From contig JAAYTY010000013.1 in assembly GCA_012523605.1 (NCBI GenBank), positions 1 through 16,577 on the forward strand: a DNA stretch of 16,577 nt, given 5' to 3'. The translations under genes and the position numbers were made by a program. Source of the stretch: Candidatus Fermentibacterota bacterium. GTDB lineage: Bacteria > Fermentibacterota > Fermentibacteria > Fermentibacterales > Fermentibacteraceae. Of the stretch, positions 7,372 to 15,266 are shown one piece after another. Positions within the stretch are counted from its first letter, which is position 1. Every line of letters starts with the position of its first letter. The notes under the pieces are model-generated. The model was given only the letters and a program-made list of their open reading frames with translations, was not told the DNA's origin and ran no database searches.

Positions 7372-8124
7372 GTGTTCAGGACACTGCTTAAGGCTCTGGG
7401 GCTTGTGAAGGACGCCCCCGCCGGAAGAGGCGGGAAGAGGGAGCGCGGGCAGGGGGGCACCCGCGACGGGAATGTCGCACGAAACTACCTCTACGTGGTC
7501 GAGCTGGATGCAGAGGTTGCGAAGTGGGGCTGGGTTCGGAAGCTCAATCCCTCCGGGCGCGAGGACAAGCCTGTTCTGGAAGTCAGGCTGCTGCTCAACA
7601 AGGGGAGGCCCGAGGACTTCTTCGCCGACGGCGACTTCTCGAAGGTAAGCAAGTCGAGCCACTTCAAGCGGCTGATGCCTGGCATGACGAAAGGTTTCGG
7701 CAGGATGGTGGAGGGGCTCTCCCTTCTCGAGTCCACGGTCGAAAGACTCAGGAGCCAGGGGCATTTCGTCGCCAACAAGCCCCCCTCGAAGCGAAACAGG
7801 GTGTACGTGATCGAAGTCGACGACTCGGTGAAGACGAGGGCCAGGGTCCAGAGGCTCAATCCCAGGGCCAATCCCGAGCTGCCGTGCGTGTATGTGGGCC
7901 AGACATCGAAGGACCCCGAGGTCAGGTTCCAGCAGCACCAGCAGGGGAGGTCGTGGGGCAGGGATCTCGCGGGGCGGTTCATGGCGGGGCACTGCGTGAG
8001 GCTCCGGCCCGAACTCTCGAAAGGATATCCCGAGGACATGACCGAACTCGATGCCATGAAGGCCGAGCGCGAACTGGCCGAGAAGCTCAGGAAGCTCGGA
8101 TACACCGTCATAGGCGGCCACTGA
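7372..8124 (+). CDS. Tandem GIY-YIG-like protein; second copy has the nuclease motifs
   Basis: This 250-residue protein has two related halves after a hydrophobic/basic lead (1-37). The second half (about 143-250) is GIY-YIG-like: VYVI (144-147) for the first strand, VYVGQT (173-178) for YIG, the conserved Arg in EVRFQQH (about 185), and a late helix with acidic residues in AERELAEKL that could supply the catalytic Glu. The first half (about 38-134) repeats the frame (YLYVVELD, VRKLNP, LLESTVERLRSQGHFV) but has VLEVRLLL in place of VYVGQT and no R..QH, so it looks like a degenerate copy. GTG 7372 is preferred because AAGGAG lies at 7362-7367, four bases ahead; a GTG at 7303 would add 23 residues without such a site. 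GIY-YIG enzymes cut DNA or RNA; the target here is unknown. Alone between carB and a lipoprotein gene. Confidence 0.7.
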   Translation: MFRTLLKALGLVKDAPAGRGGKRERGQGGTRDGNVARNYLYVVELDAEVAKWGWVRKLNPSGREDKPVLEVRLLLNKGRPEDFFADGDFSKVSKSSHFKRLMPGMTKGFGRMVEGLSLLESTVERLRSQGHFVANKPPSKRNRVYVIEVDDSVKTRARVQRLNPRANPELPCVYVGQTSKDPEVRFQQHQQGRSWGRDLAGRFMAGHCVRLRPELSKGYPEDMTELDAMKAERELAEKLRKLGYTVIGGH

Positions 8125-8192
8125 TGGAGCGGCCGCGCTGCCGGCCCCTCGGTCGATGTGCGGCGGAGGATCGCGGAATCGGAGGTGGATCG

Positions 8193-8843
8193 ATGAGGAA
8201 ACTCCTGACAGCCGTCTCGCTGGCGTTGCTGGCGAGCTGTGGAGACAGCCCGGGAGGCCCCGGCACTCCCGCCGACTACATGCCGGTGGCCCTGGGAAAC
8301 CACTGGGAGTACGACTGCACGGGATTCGGCACTTTCGCCGATACGATAGACGTGGAGCTCGAGGGGAGTATGGACATCGAGATCACCGACACGCTCCGCC
8401 ACGACTCGGGCTTCCCGCTGTTCCAGGTCGAGATCGAGCAGATTCTTGTCTTCTACGCCGACTCGTCCCCGATAGACACCATCCCTCTCCTCGAAACCCA
8501 GTACTGGCGCGAGGAGAGCGGACAGGTTTCGATCTACGAATCGCCCGGGGACTCGACGGGGGAGATCATACACAGCCCCCCGATAGAGCCCGGAAGGATC
8601 TGGTATCCCGGGCCGGACGATCCGGGCGGAGTCTATGAGGTTCTGAGCACCGACTACACGGCCTCGGTGCCGTTCGGAAACTTCGCCGACTGCGCCCAGA
8701 TAGCCTACACCAATCCGGAGGAGCTCCTGGAGCAGACGGATGCGCTGGCTCCCGGAGTGGGGCACGTCATGCGAAGCGGCTCCATGACCGATTCGCTCAT
8801 GTCCATCCAGTTCGAGCTGGTGCTGACGGACACGAATCTCTGA
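8193..8843 (+). CDS. Putative surface lipoprotein, function unknown
   Basis: This is a 216-residue predicted lipoprotein. The N-terminus MRKLLTAVSLALLASC has a basic start, a hydrophobic stretch and a lipobox L-A-S-C with Cys16 as the lipidation site; the next residue is Gly, so an Asp+2 retention signal is absent. A Gly/Pro linker follows, then 'DYMPVALGNHWEYD', a phrase seen at the start of many uncharacterised bacterial lipoproteins ('Y.PL..GN.W.Y'). The rest is acidic and beta-rich by eye with no catalytic motif. The start is supported by GGAGGT at 8181-8186, six bases before the ATG. It is the last gene of the + strand block and is followed by a strong hairpin. I do not recognise a specific function. 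Confidence 0.8.
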   Translation: MRKLLTAVSLALLASCGDSPGGPGTPADYMPVALGNHWEYDCTGFGTFADTIDVELEGSMDIEITDTLRHDSGFPLFQVEIEQILVFYADSSPIDTIPLLETQYWREESGQVSIYESPGDSTGEIIHSPPIEPGRIWYPGPDDPGGVYEVLSTDYTASVPFGNFADCAQIAYTNPEELLEQTDALAPGVGHVMRSGSMTDSLMSIQFELVLTDTNL

Positions 8844-8859
8844 CATGGGCGGAACGCCG

Positions 8860-8887
8860 GGGGCCCGCCGCGCAGGCGGCGGGCCCC
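8860..8887. terminator. Bidirectional-looking terminator between convergent genes
   Basis: GGGGCCCGCCGC (8860-8871) and GCGGCGGGCCCC (8876-8887) form a perfect 12-pair stem with a four-base GCAG loop. It sits between the stop of the + strand lipoprotein gene (8843) and the stop of the - strand peptidase gene (8906). Only a short TTCT follows on the + strand. Placement and stem strength support a shared terminator. Confidence 0.75.
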
Positions 8888-8905
8888 TTCTGCATGCCTG
8901 AGGCT

Positions 8906-11401
8906 CTACCTCAGCACGAGGAATCTGCCGCTCGCGGAGGCGCCGTTCGACACGACCCTTACGAAATAGACTCCCGAGGGCACGGGCGAGTCCGCGTCGT
9001 CGGGGCTCCATTCGACCGTCCGTCCGCCCTGCAGCTGGCTGCCTTCGAAAACGCGGTCCACCAGTCTTCCCGCCATGTCGTAGATCCTGACCGTGGTCCA
9101 GCCAGCCGACGGGAGATGGTATGTGAAAGAGACGGAAGAAAGAACCGGGTTGGGCACGGGCGCCTCGAGGAACAGCGAGGGTGGGACAACTCCACCCGGC
9201 CCCCTGAGAGGAATGCCTGTGACTGCAACATCGTCGATGTTCCAGCCGCAGTAGCGCCAGCCGTCGTTGGTCGGACCCATGACCCATCTGACATAGACGG
9301 TCGGGCAGGCGTCCGCCACCGAGGAGATGTCGTACTCGACGTGGACCCAGGCCGAGTCCGTGACCGGCGGGTATCCTCCGTTCTCCCAGACGGTCTCCCA
9401 GTCCCTGCCATCGGAGCTGACCTGCACTCGGGCCTTGTCGAAGCCGTACTCCTGGACTCCCAGCCGTCTTTCGAACTCGAGCCCCACTCCGTACAGCTCC
9501 GAGCAGTCGAGCGGCCCCAGCACGGCCGAGCGCTCGGGCAGGTTGTTCTCGTAGTCACCGGAGAGGTTGTAGCCCACCACGAAGCTTCCGGTCGAGCCAG
9601 ACGACGGGTCGGGATAGCCGTGCTCCCCGCCCATGCCCAGAGGCTGTCCCCATGCCCAGCCTTCGTCCAGGGCCATGCCCGGATCCTGGTCCATCGTCCA
9701 GGTCCAGGCGACTTCGGCATCGCCCACGAGCAGGACGACCGGGATGCAGGCTTCGACGCTGCCGGAGGTCTCGTCGGTCACGACTATCGAGGCGGCATAG
9801 GCCCCCTGGCCGAGCAGACAGGCGTTGTCGTTCACCGTGAAGCCGACTCCCAGGGGCTGGTACGGCTCGAGCATTCCCGAAGCCGGGCCATCCACATCCA
9901 GCCAGTCGACAGCCGGATCGATTGATATGGAATACTCGACAGCCGAAGGGCCGTGGTTCTCGAGCCATTCGGTCCACACCGGGGGATCCCACGGCCCCCC
10001 GGGCATTCCAGAAACCATCACGGGCTGGGAGGGGGATACGGCCAGACCCGCGACGCCGGTGAATACCTTGATGCAGAAGTTCCCAGTCCCGGGCCAGGGA
10101 TTGCCTTCGTAAGACTGGAAATCCATGAGACTCCCGCCGGGAGTGTAGAAGTAGCTCTCCCCTGGGGAGGCCGACGAGTTGACTATCACGCGGTACTGGG
10201 CTCCCAGCAGGACGGGCACGTCCGACGTACGGTCATACGGCATGCCTCCCCTGTCCAGCGTCAGGCGGACATAGACGCTGTCGCCCCCGTTCACCGCGAA
10301 GGGTGTCTCCAGATCGACGGTGTGAAGGCCGAGGTGCTCGAACATGCCCTCTCCCGAGGCGAGAAGGCCCTCGAAAGCAGCTTCCGGTGGAGTTCCGGTC
10401 ATGCAGGAGTAGATCTCCACCGACCAGGAGGTCGTGTCCGCGGCGGTGAAGAAGCTCACGGCCTCGACCATCCCGTCCTCCTCCATGCGGAACGCGTTGA
10501 CCGCGGACAGTATGTCCTCCGCCGTGTCCCTCCATCCGTGAAGGTCGTGGAAGTACGCCCTGCTCCACTCGAACGGTCCGACATCCCTGAAGGAGACCGC
10601 ACCCATCTCGGGATGATGGCCGGCCCACAGGTCGCAGTAGGAGATCCAGAAGTAGCCGTCCAGACCCCAGCCCTCGCCCCAGCTGTTCTTGCAGAGCCAT
10701 GCCCCCGGCAGGGGGGCCTGGGTCTGCAGAGTATCGTTCCATCCGACTATCGCGACCGCGTGATTGGGGTCCCACGGGTACTCCGGCGGCTGGTAGTGGA
10801 TGAAGTTCTCGTCGATGAACTCGTCGGAGTAGCACATGCAGGTGCCTATGACGCCCTCCTCCATGAGGCGCACCTTGATCTCGTCGATCCTCTCGAGGTC
10901 GTCGCCCGCTGTGAGCCATTCGATATGCCTCGGATAGTAGATGTGGAATCCCTCATCCCAGAGCGGCGGCGCCGGTTCGTAGGACTGCCCGTCGGCGTCC
11001 CTCACCGCTCCGGCACCCCTCGACATGTAGGCGGAGGTCACCATGTAGTCGCCGCCCATGTGCACGGTGAGGCCGTCTCCCGTCGGGGGATCGACGTCTC
11101 CGTTCCAGAACTGGTTGAACCCGTTCCACCAGTCGAGGTGGTACTCGGCGAGATTCGGTTCGCCCGTCTCCCCGGCGGCCTCCCAGGCGCCGTTCATTAG
11201 GAGGTTGCCCTCCATGGCGGCCATTGCGCCGTGGGTCCAGCAGGTTCCACCGATCTGGCTCTTCACCGAAGTCACGTAGCAGATCCCGTCCACGTCCCTG
11301 AGATCGAAAACGACGGGCAGATCCCCGCCGGCGGCGACTGAGGCGAAAAACACCGCGGCGAGAAACGCCGGCAGGAATCCTCGGACATGCAGAAAATTCA
11401 T
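8906..11401 (-). CDS. Secreted papain-family (C1A) cysteine peptidase with C-terminal sorting domain
   Basis: This is an 831-residue exported protease. Residues 1-25 are a signal peptide. The C1A domain (about 30-285) has the oxyanion Gln49 and nucleophile Cys54 in QIGGTCWTHGAM, the catalytic His214 in NHAVAIVGW and Asn239 in KNSWGEGWG. A lectin-like beta domain common after bacterial C1 peptidases follows (about 282-385), then a BACON-like Ig domain (about 450-558, 'DWLDVDGPASGML'), a jelly-roll-like domain (about 565-745) with 'GWNIDDVAVTG', and an FlgD-like/type IX-type C-terminal domain (about 750-831) with APVPNP, 'VRIYDMAGRLV' and 'PSGVYFVRV'. The ATG at 11401 has AAGGAGG at 11411-11417, nine bases ahead; upstream extension adds only an Arg-rich unlikely tail. 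All catalytic residues are intact. No propeptide is obvious. Likely function: extracellular or surface protein degradation. Confidence 0.9.
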   Translation of the reverse strand: MNFLHVRGFLPAFLAAVFFASVAAGGDLPVVFDLRDVDGICYVTSVKSQIGGTCWTHGAMAAMEGNLLMNGAWEAAGETGEPNLAEYHLDWWNGFNQFWNGDVDPPTGDGLTVHMGGDYMVTSAYMSRGAGAVRDADGQSYEPAPPLWDEGFHIYYPRHIEWLTAGDDLERIDEIKVRLMEEGVIGTCMCYSDEFIDENFIHYQPPEYPWDPNHAVAIVGWNDTLQTQAPLPGAWLCKNSWGEGWGLDGYFWISYCDLWAGHHPEMGAVSFRDVGPFEWSRAYFHDLHGWRDTAEDILSAVNAFRMEEDGMVEAVSFFTAADTTSWSVEIYSCMTGTPPEAAFEGLLASGEGMFEHLGLHTVDLETPFAVNGGDSVYVRLTLDRGGMPYDRTSDVPVLLGAQYRVIVNSSASPGESYFYTPGGSLMDFQSYEGNPWPGTGNFCIKVFTGVAGLAVSPSQPVMVSGMPGGPWDPPVWTEWLENHGPSAVEYSISIDPAVDWLDVDGPASGMLEPYQPLGVGFTVNDNACLLGQGAYAASIVVTDETSGSVEACIPVVLLVGDAEVAWTWTMDQDPGMALDEGWAWGQPLGMGGEHGYPDPSSGSTGSFVVGYNLSGDYENNLPERSAVLGPLDCSELYGVGLEFERRLGVQEYGFDKARVQVSSDGRDWETVWENGGYPPVTDSAWVHVEYDISSVADACPTVYVRWVMGPTNDGWRYCGWNIDDVAVTGIPLRGPGGVVPPSLFLEAPVPNPVLSSVSFTYHLPSAGWTTVRIYDMAGRLVDRVFEGSQLQGGRTVEWSPDDADSPVPSGVYFVRVVSNGASASGRFLVLR

Positions 11402-11540
11402 CTGGAGACACCTCCTTCGCCGTGATGCATAACCCCCGCCCCGGCATCGCCGGCTCCCTCGGCGGGCCGCCCTGCCCGATGCCACGCTTCGCTCCGCCCG
11501 AAAACCACGCATGCGCCGCGCCAGAGCCCGAGGAAGGCAT

Positions 11541-11556
11541 CCGGGTTTATCCCCGG
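11541..11556 (-). terminator. Short hairpin after the exported TPR gene
   Basis: CCGGG (11541-11545) and CCCGG (11552-11556) pair around a six-base AT-rich loop, 11 bases beyond the stop of the - strand TPR gene. The stem is only five pairs and has no T-tract, so it is a weak candidate. The rest of the spacer 11402-11567 shows no convincing promoter for the peptidase gene. Confidence 0.2.
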
Positions 11557-11567
11557 TGACTCCGCGC

Positions 11568-12548
11568 TCACGGCCTTATCGCCCTTTCCATGGCCCTCGA
11601 GGGGCAGTCGTGCATGAGACCATTCTCCTCGAGGAGGCCGATGTACGCCGCGTACTGCTCGCCGGCCGCGTCAATGCAGCCGCTTTCCCAGAGGACGTCG
11701 GCCAGGTTGAGCCTGGCGACGGCCCACCCGGGCGCGAGGCGGACTACACGCTCGAGAACGGGAACGGCTTCCCCGGTCCTTCCGCTCGCGGCGAGGAGTA
11801 AGCCGTAGTCGTCGAGGATCCCGGCGTATTCCTCGAGTCCGACGAAGGCCGAGATGGGATTCCCCTCGAAATCCTCCCTCGATGCGAAGCCGCCTTCCGG
11901 AACGGGATCCAACGAGAAGGATGCGATGGAAGAAACCGCATCCTCGATCGCGGCGGCGCCGGCCCCGGGCGATCCGGCTTCGAACGCTCCGAGCCCAAGC
12001 TCGCGGCCTTTCGAGAGGAAGCGCGCCTCCCATTCTCCGGGTACGATATACGAACCGGGATACATGACCGAAGAGAGGATGCCGGCAGCCCCGGAAAAGT
12101 CTCCTCTCTCCAGCAGGAGGCCGGCGGAATCGACAAGAGCCGCGGAGGGATCCTCCGTCCACGACCCCGAGAGCTCGAGCAGGGGCGCTTCGCCGTTCAG
12201 GAGGTAGGACGCACAGAAGCAGAAGGCCGAAAACGGCATCTGCGAATAAGCTGCGACTTCGCCGCGGTTCTCGTCCCACCGCCAGTCGACCTTGGCGCCG
12301 TTGTAGATTCCCGGGAAGGGCACCGAGCCCATCTCCAGGGTGGATCCTCCGGTGTGTCCCAATACGGTGAGCACCGGATCGTCATACATGCCTTCCCCGG
12401 ACAGGATGCCCAGACTGTCGAATCCCTCCGGGAGGAGATAATCCGGTATGCCCCGGATCGTCGCCTCCATCCTGAAGGCATCCTCCGCCTCTGCAGGCGG
12501 GTCTCCGCCGGAACCGGCGACCGCCAGGGCCAGCATCACGGAGATCAT
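11568..12548 (-). CDS. Exported TPR-containing protein of unknown function
   Basis: This 326-residue protein starts with a short hydrophobic stretch (MISVMLALAVAGSGG) that could be a minimal signal peptide, although it lacks the usual basic residues. The middle (about 25-150) is not recognisable; it holds a Cys pair in FCFCASYL. Residues about 130-165 ('ALVDSAGLLLERGDFSGAAGIL') and 245-310 ('EYAGILDDYGLLLAASGRTGEAVPVLERVVRLAPGWAVARLNLADVLWESG') are TPR-like helix pairs. The start is well supported by GGAGG four bases ahead. The ATG overlaps by four bases (ATGA) the stop of the reading frame that carries the detached end of the cyclase protein, so the two are expected to be translated together. 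A scaffold or sensing partner for the cyclase is possible but is inference. Confidence 0.78.
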   Translation of the reverse strand: MISVMLALAVAGSGGDPPAEAEDAFRMEATIRGIPDYLLPEGFDSLGILSGEGMYDDPVLTVLGHTGGSTLEMGSVPFPGIYNGAKVDWRWDENRGEVAAYSQMPFSAFCFCASYLLNGEAPLLELSGSWTEDPSAALVDSAGLLLERGDFSGAAGILSSVMYPGSYIVPGEWEARFLSKGRELGLGAFEAGSPGAGAAAIEDAVSSIASFSLDPVPEGGFASREDFEGNPISAFVGLEEYAGILDDYGLLLAASGRTGEAVPVLERVVRLAPGWAVARLNLADVLWESGCIDAAGEQYAAYIGLLEENGLMHDCPSRAMERAIRP

Positions 12549-12781
12549 CCCTCCTCCATCTCCCTCAGTATCGCGGCGTTGCTCTCCACGCGGTGCAGGA
12601 AGGAATCGCGCATCCCCGCGTCGCTGATCCGGGCCGCCGCCGCGAGGAGCGACTCGTGCGCTCTCTCGACGAGCGACCTGCGCTTCCGCCGGGCTTCGGC
12701 GGCGGCCGAGACATCTGCTCCGCCTGTTTCAGAGACCGCCCGGTACACCTTCGCGAGCAGGTAGAGCTTGGAAGGCCTGTC
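12545..12781 (-). pseudogene. Detached C-terminal cap of the cyclase/TPR protein, in frame after a TAA stop
   Basis: Directly after the cyclase TAA (12782-12784) the same reading frame continues for 78 codons to a TGA at 12545-12547. The encoded piece reads 'KLYLLAKVYRAV', then a helix rich in Arg/Ala, then 'LLAAAARISDAGMRDSFLHRV' and 'NAAILREM'. That order matches the usual end of long TPR signalling proteins ('...I.D...R.SFL..V..N..IL'). Its TGA overlaps the ATG of the next gene. The most economical reading is that this was the true C-terminus of the cyclase protein and a single substitution produced the stop, or that the stop is a sequencing error. An independent gene could start only at GTG 12748 and would have no clear ribosome-binding site. 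Readthrough is possible but unsupported. Confidence 0.7.
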
Positions 12782-14962
12782 TTAGCTGAACCGGCTGATC
12801 TCCCGTTCGGCCTTGCCGGCAAGCTCGAGAACCTTGGGCAGGGCGGCGACGCCGTCCCCGCACGCGAGGATCGCCAGGGCGAGCCAGCAGCGGACTTCGG
12901 CCTTCCTGGGCTCCGCCCCGATGCCTTCCATGATCGAGAGGGCGGAATGGAGATGGCCTACCGCCTCCCTGGCCCTGCCGTCCGCGAGACATGCTTCTCC
13001 GAGCTGGGCCAGGGCGACCGCCTCGCCCTCCGAATCCCCGATCGTCCTGCAGATGGAGAGCACCGCCTCGTAGCGTGCGACGGCTTCGGCGCTCCTGCCC
13101 GCGGCCATCTCCATCATGCCTGTGTTCGTGAGGACGATTCCCTCAAGGAACCTGTCCTGCAGGGAACGCGCCAGATCCAGGGCTTCCGCGTAGAGGGCCG
13201 ACGCCTCCTCGATCCTCCCCGTATGGAGAAGCACGTTGCCGATGTTGTTGAGGGTTCTGCACTGGTTGGGCCTGTCGCCCAGCTCCCTGGTGATCTGCAG
13301 GCACCTCCTCGAAAGCTCGAGGGCCTTCTCATAGGCGCCCGTCCTGTGGTGGACGTTCGCCATGTTCTTGAGAACCTCCACCTGCCCGGTGAGGCTGTTG
13401 ATCGAGATCAGAATCCCGAGAGCCGTGGAGTAGTGCTCAAGGGCTTTTTCGTCGTCTCCCATGGACCATCTGACCAGCCCCATGTTGCAGTGCGAGCTTG
13501 CGACCTGGTAGCTGGACGAAAGTTCCGACGCGATGGCCAGCGAAGCCTCGTGGCGCATCAGGGACGTCCTGTAGTTCCCCATGTTCCACTCCGCGAGACC
13601 CAGGTTGTTGAGAGCTCTGCACTCACCCTCCCTGTCCCCCGTGGACCTGGAGAGCTTGAGCGCCTTGAGGAAGACCTCCCGGGCTTCGCGGAAGAGGCTC
13701 GTGCGAAGTCGCAGGGTCCCCGTCTCGAGCAGGATGCGTACCTGTCTGGGCACGTCGCCATTCTCCACGGCGGTTTCCAGCGACCGAGCATAGATGGCGG
13801 CGGCTGTATCGTATTCCCCGGCGTCGCGGCAGGTGTTCCCCAGGATCACACGAGCTATGACCAGCTCCGGGTCGAGCTCCAGGGCTTTCTCGAGGAGCCT
13901 CCTTGTCCGCTCCATGTCGGATGCCCTCTGCCTGTGCCTGTAGGCGTCCCAGCCCTCCAGGTAGAGTTCGTAGGCTCTTGCCTTGTCCGTCTCGCTGCCG
14001 GTCATTCCGGCGAATCTGGAGGGCTCGATGCCGACCGCCTTCAGCAGTCCGTCCGCGAGCTTGCCCTTTATCGAGGGGAGCTCCAGCCAGTCGTCCTGCC
14101 AGGTGTCGGCCCAGGCGATGCGGCCGGCCTCCGCGTCAAAGAGTTCGATGGCGATGTTGAAGACACCCGCTTCCCTGAACAGGGTTCCCCGGGCCACGAA
14201 CCTCACGCGGAGGGCGCGGGCGATGGCATCCGAGCCCGTCTCCGAGTCTCCCGCCCGGGCCGCCTCCGCTAACGGGATCACCCTGATGAGACCCGCCCGG
14301 GTCAGGTCCGAGACCAGGTCCGCGGTGATGCTGTGGCAGTAGAAGCGATCCTTCCCGTCTCCGAGATTCACGAGGGGGATGACCGCCAACGAGGGGATCG
14401 AGAGCCCCGCGCACTGTCTCGAGATCCCCTCGAAGGAGAGCGGGGATGCAGTCTCCAGGGGGCGGTCCGCAGTGCCTTTGAGAGCGTGGACGTCCACGAG
14501 GCGCCCCAGCCCTCTGAGCCTCACCATGCCCAGGGATTCGGTCTTCGGGCGCCGGCCGGCGCCCCAGCCGGAAAGCAGTTCCCCCGAGACCAGTATTCCT
14601 CCGGGGGCCGACATCTTCTCAAGGCGTGACGCCACGTTCACCGTGTCGCCGAACACATCTTCACCGGTCAGCAGAACCTCTCCCCAGTGGATGCCGATCC
14701 TTACGCTGAAATCCCCGTTCGCAAGCTCCGACTGGAGGCCCCTGGCGCACTTCACCGCACCGGAAGGGCCCGGGAACACGCAGAGCATTCCGTCGCCCAT
14801 CTCCTTGACCAGCCTGCCGCCCGAATCGGGGAGGAGTTTCTCGATGATGCTCCTCTGGGTGTCCAGAATCCGCATGGCGTCGGACTCGCTGGCCTCCATC
14901 CGCGCTGTGAAGCCTGCGACGTCCGTGAACATCACGGCCATGTTCCTGCGATCCGGTTCCAT
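12782..14962 (-). CDS. Class III adenylate cyclase fused to TolB-like domain and TPR repeats
   Basis: This 726-residue signalling protein has a class III cyclase domain at about 8-165. Metal-binding Asp14 is in MFTDVAGFT and Asp57 in KEMGDGM. Lys53 and Asp106 (FGDTVN) are at the positions that select adenine, and Asn109 and Arg113 (NVASR) at the transition-state positions, so it should make cAMP from ATP. Residues about 188-312 form the TolB/FlgO-like module common in such proteins ('SLAVIPLVNLGDG...DLVSDLTR'). From about 327 to the end there are some nine to ten TPRs ('ALNNLGLAEWNMGNY', 'TLNNIGNVLLHTGRIEEA'). No membrane segment is seen, so it is probably cytoplasmic. The ATG has GGAGG three bases ahead. 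The frame ends in SRFS-TAA, and a recognisable 78-residue C-terminal cap continues in the same frame beyond it, so the annotated protein is probably truncated. Confidence 0.88.
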   Translation of the reverse strand: MEPDRRNMAVMFTDVAGFTARMEASESDAMRILDTQRSIIEKLLPDSGGRLVKEMGDGMLCVFPGPSGAVKCARGLQSELANGDFSVRIGIHWGEVLLTGEDVFGDTVNVASRLEKMSAPGGILVSGELLSGWGAGRRPKTESLGMVRLRGLGRLVDVHALKGTADRPLETASPLSFEGISRQCAGLSIPSLAVIPLVNLGDGKDRFYCHSITADLVSDLTRAGLIRVIPLAEAARAGDSETGSDAIARALRVRFVARGTLFREAGVFNIAIELFDAEAGRIAWADTWQDDWLELPSIKGKLADGLLKAVGIEPSRFAGMTGSETDKARAYELYLEGWDAYRHRQRASDMERTRRLLEKALELDPELVIARVILGNTCRDAGEYDTAAAIYARSLETAVENGDVPRQVRILLETGTLRLRTSLFREAREVFLKALKLSRSTGDREGECRALNNLGLAEWNMGNYRTSLMRHEASLAIASELSSSYQVASSHCNMGLVRWSMGDDEKALEHYSTALGILISINSLTGQVEVLKNMANVHHRTGAYEKALELSRRCLQITRELGDRPNQCRTLNNIGNVLLHTGRIEEASALYAEALDLARSLQDRFLEGIVLTNTGMMEMAAGRSAEAVARYEAVLSICRTIGDSEGEAVALAQLGEACLADGRAREAVGHLHSALSIMEGIGAEPRKAEVRCWLALAILACGDGVAALPKVLELAGKAEREISRFS

Positions 14963-15266
14963 CCCCCTCCAGACTCCCGGGCGGCAGGAGCCCGGCAGGG
15001 CGAAGATAGGTCATCGGACGACCCTGCGTAAGGTCACGGCTGGGTGCATCCGCCTGTTCAGAAAGGCGGTTCCCGCGTTCCGTCCCGGCATCGCGCTTTG
15101 CCGGGAGGCCTCTCTCGGACCACGGGCATCCCATGAACGCCGGTGCCTGTGTCGCGTTCAGTTTCGGGCGATGCCTCCCCCAGGCCGGGAAGGCCCGGGC
15201 TCCGGCAATAGAGAAGTGTATGGCGAAGGCTCCGGGATTCGGATCAGCGCAGTGCGGGCCGCCGGC
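14963..15266. other. Spacer between pilin and cyclase genes; hairpins but no gene
   Basis: This 304-base spacer has no convincing coding region on either strand. It holds the cyclase ribosome-binding site next to 14962 and a stem CCGGGC (14977-14982) / GCCCGG (14990-14995) just in front of it, which could mask initiation. A perfect 8-pair stem at 15083-15106 and a 6-pair stem CCGCCT (15050-15055) / AGGCGG (15064-15069) are also present. AGGTCA occurs twice on the + strand (15008, 15031). No -35/-10 pair stands out. Confidence 0.5.
15083..15106 (-). terminator. Perfect 8-pair inverted repeat downstream of the pilin gene
   Basis: TCCCGGCA (15083-15090) and TGCCGGGA (15099-15106) are exact reverse complements around an eight-base loop. 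It lies 160 bases past the pilin stop and 121 bases before the cyclase start, with no T-run. It could end pilin transcription or act in the cyclase leader. In GC-rich DNA a single 8-pair stem has a fair chance of being accidental. Confidence 0.3.

Noticed and set aside
9953..11200. 415-codon + strand open frame antisense to the peptidase gene
   Set aside because: It is the complement of conserved peptidase codons, including the catalytic motifs, and has no recognisable protein features.
12593..14272. 559-codon + strand open frame antisense to the cyclase gene
   Set aside because: It is the shadow of TPR repeats; the apparent periodicity comes from the repeats on the other strand.
15008..15036. 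Two AGGTCA copies as a possible operator
   Set aside because: Six-base direct repeats 23 bases apart are too short to stand out from chance, and no known regulator could be linked.
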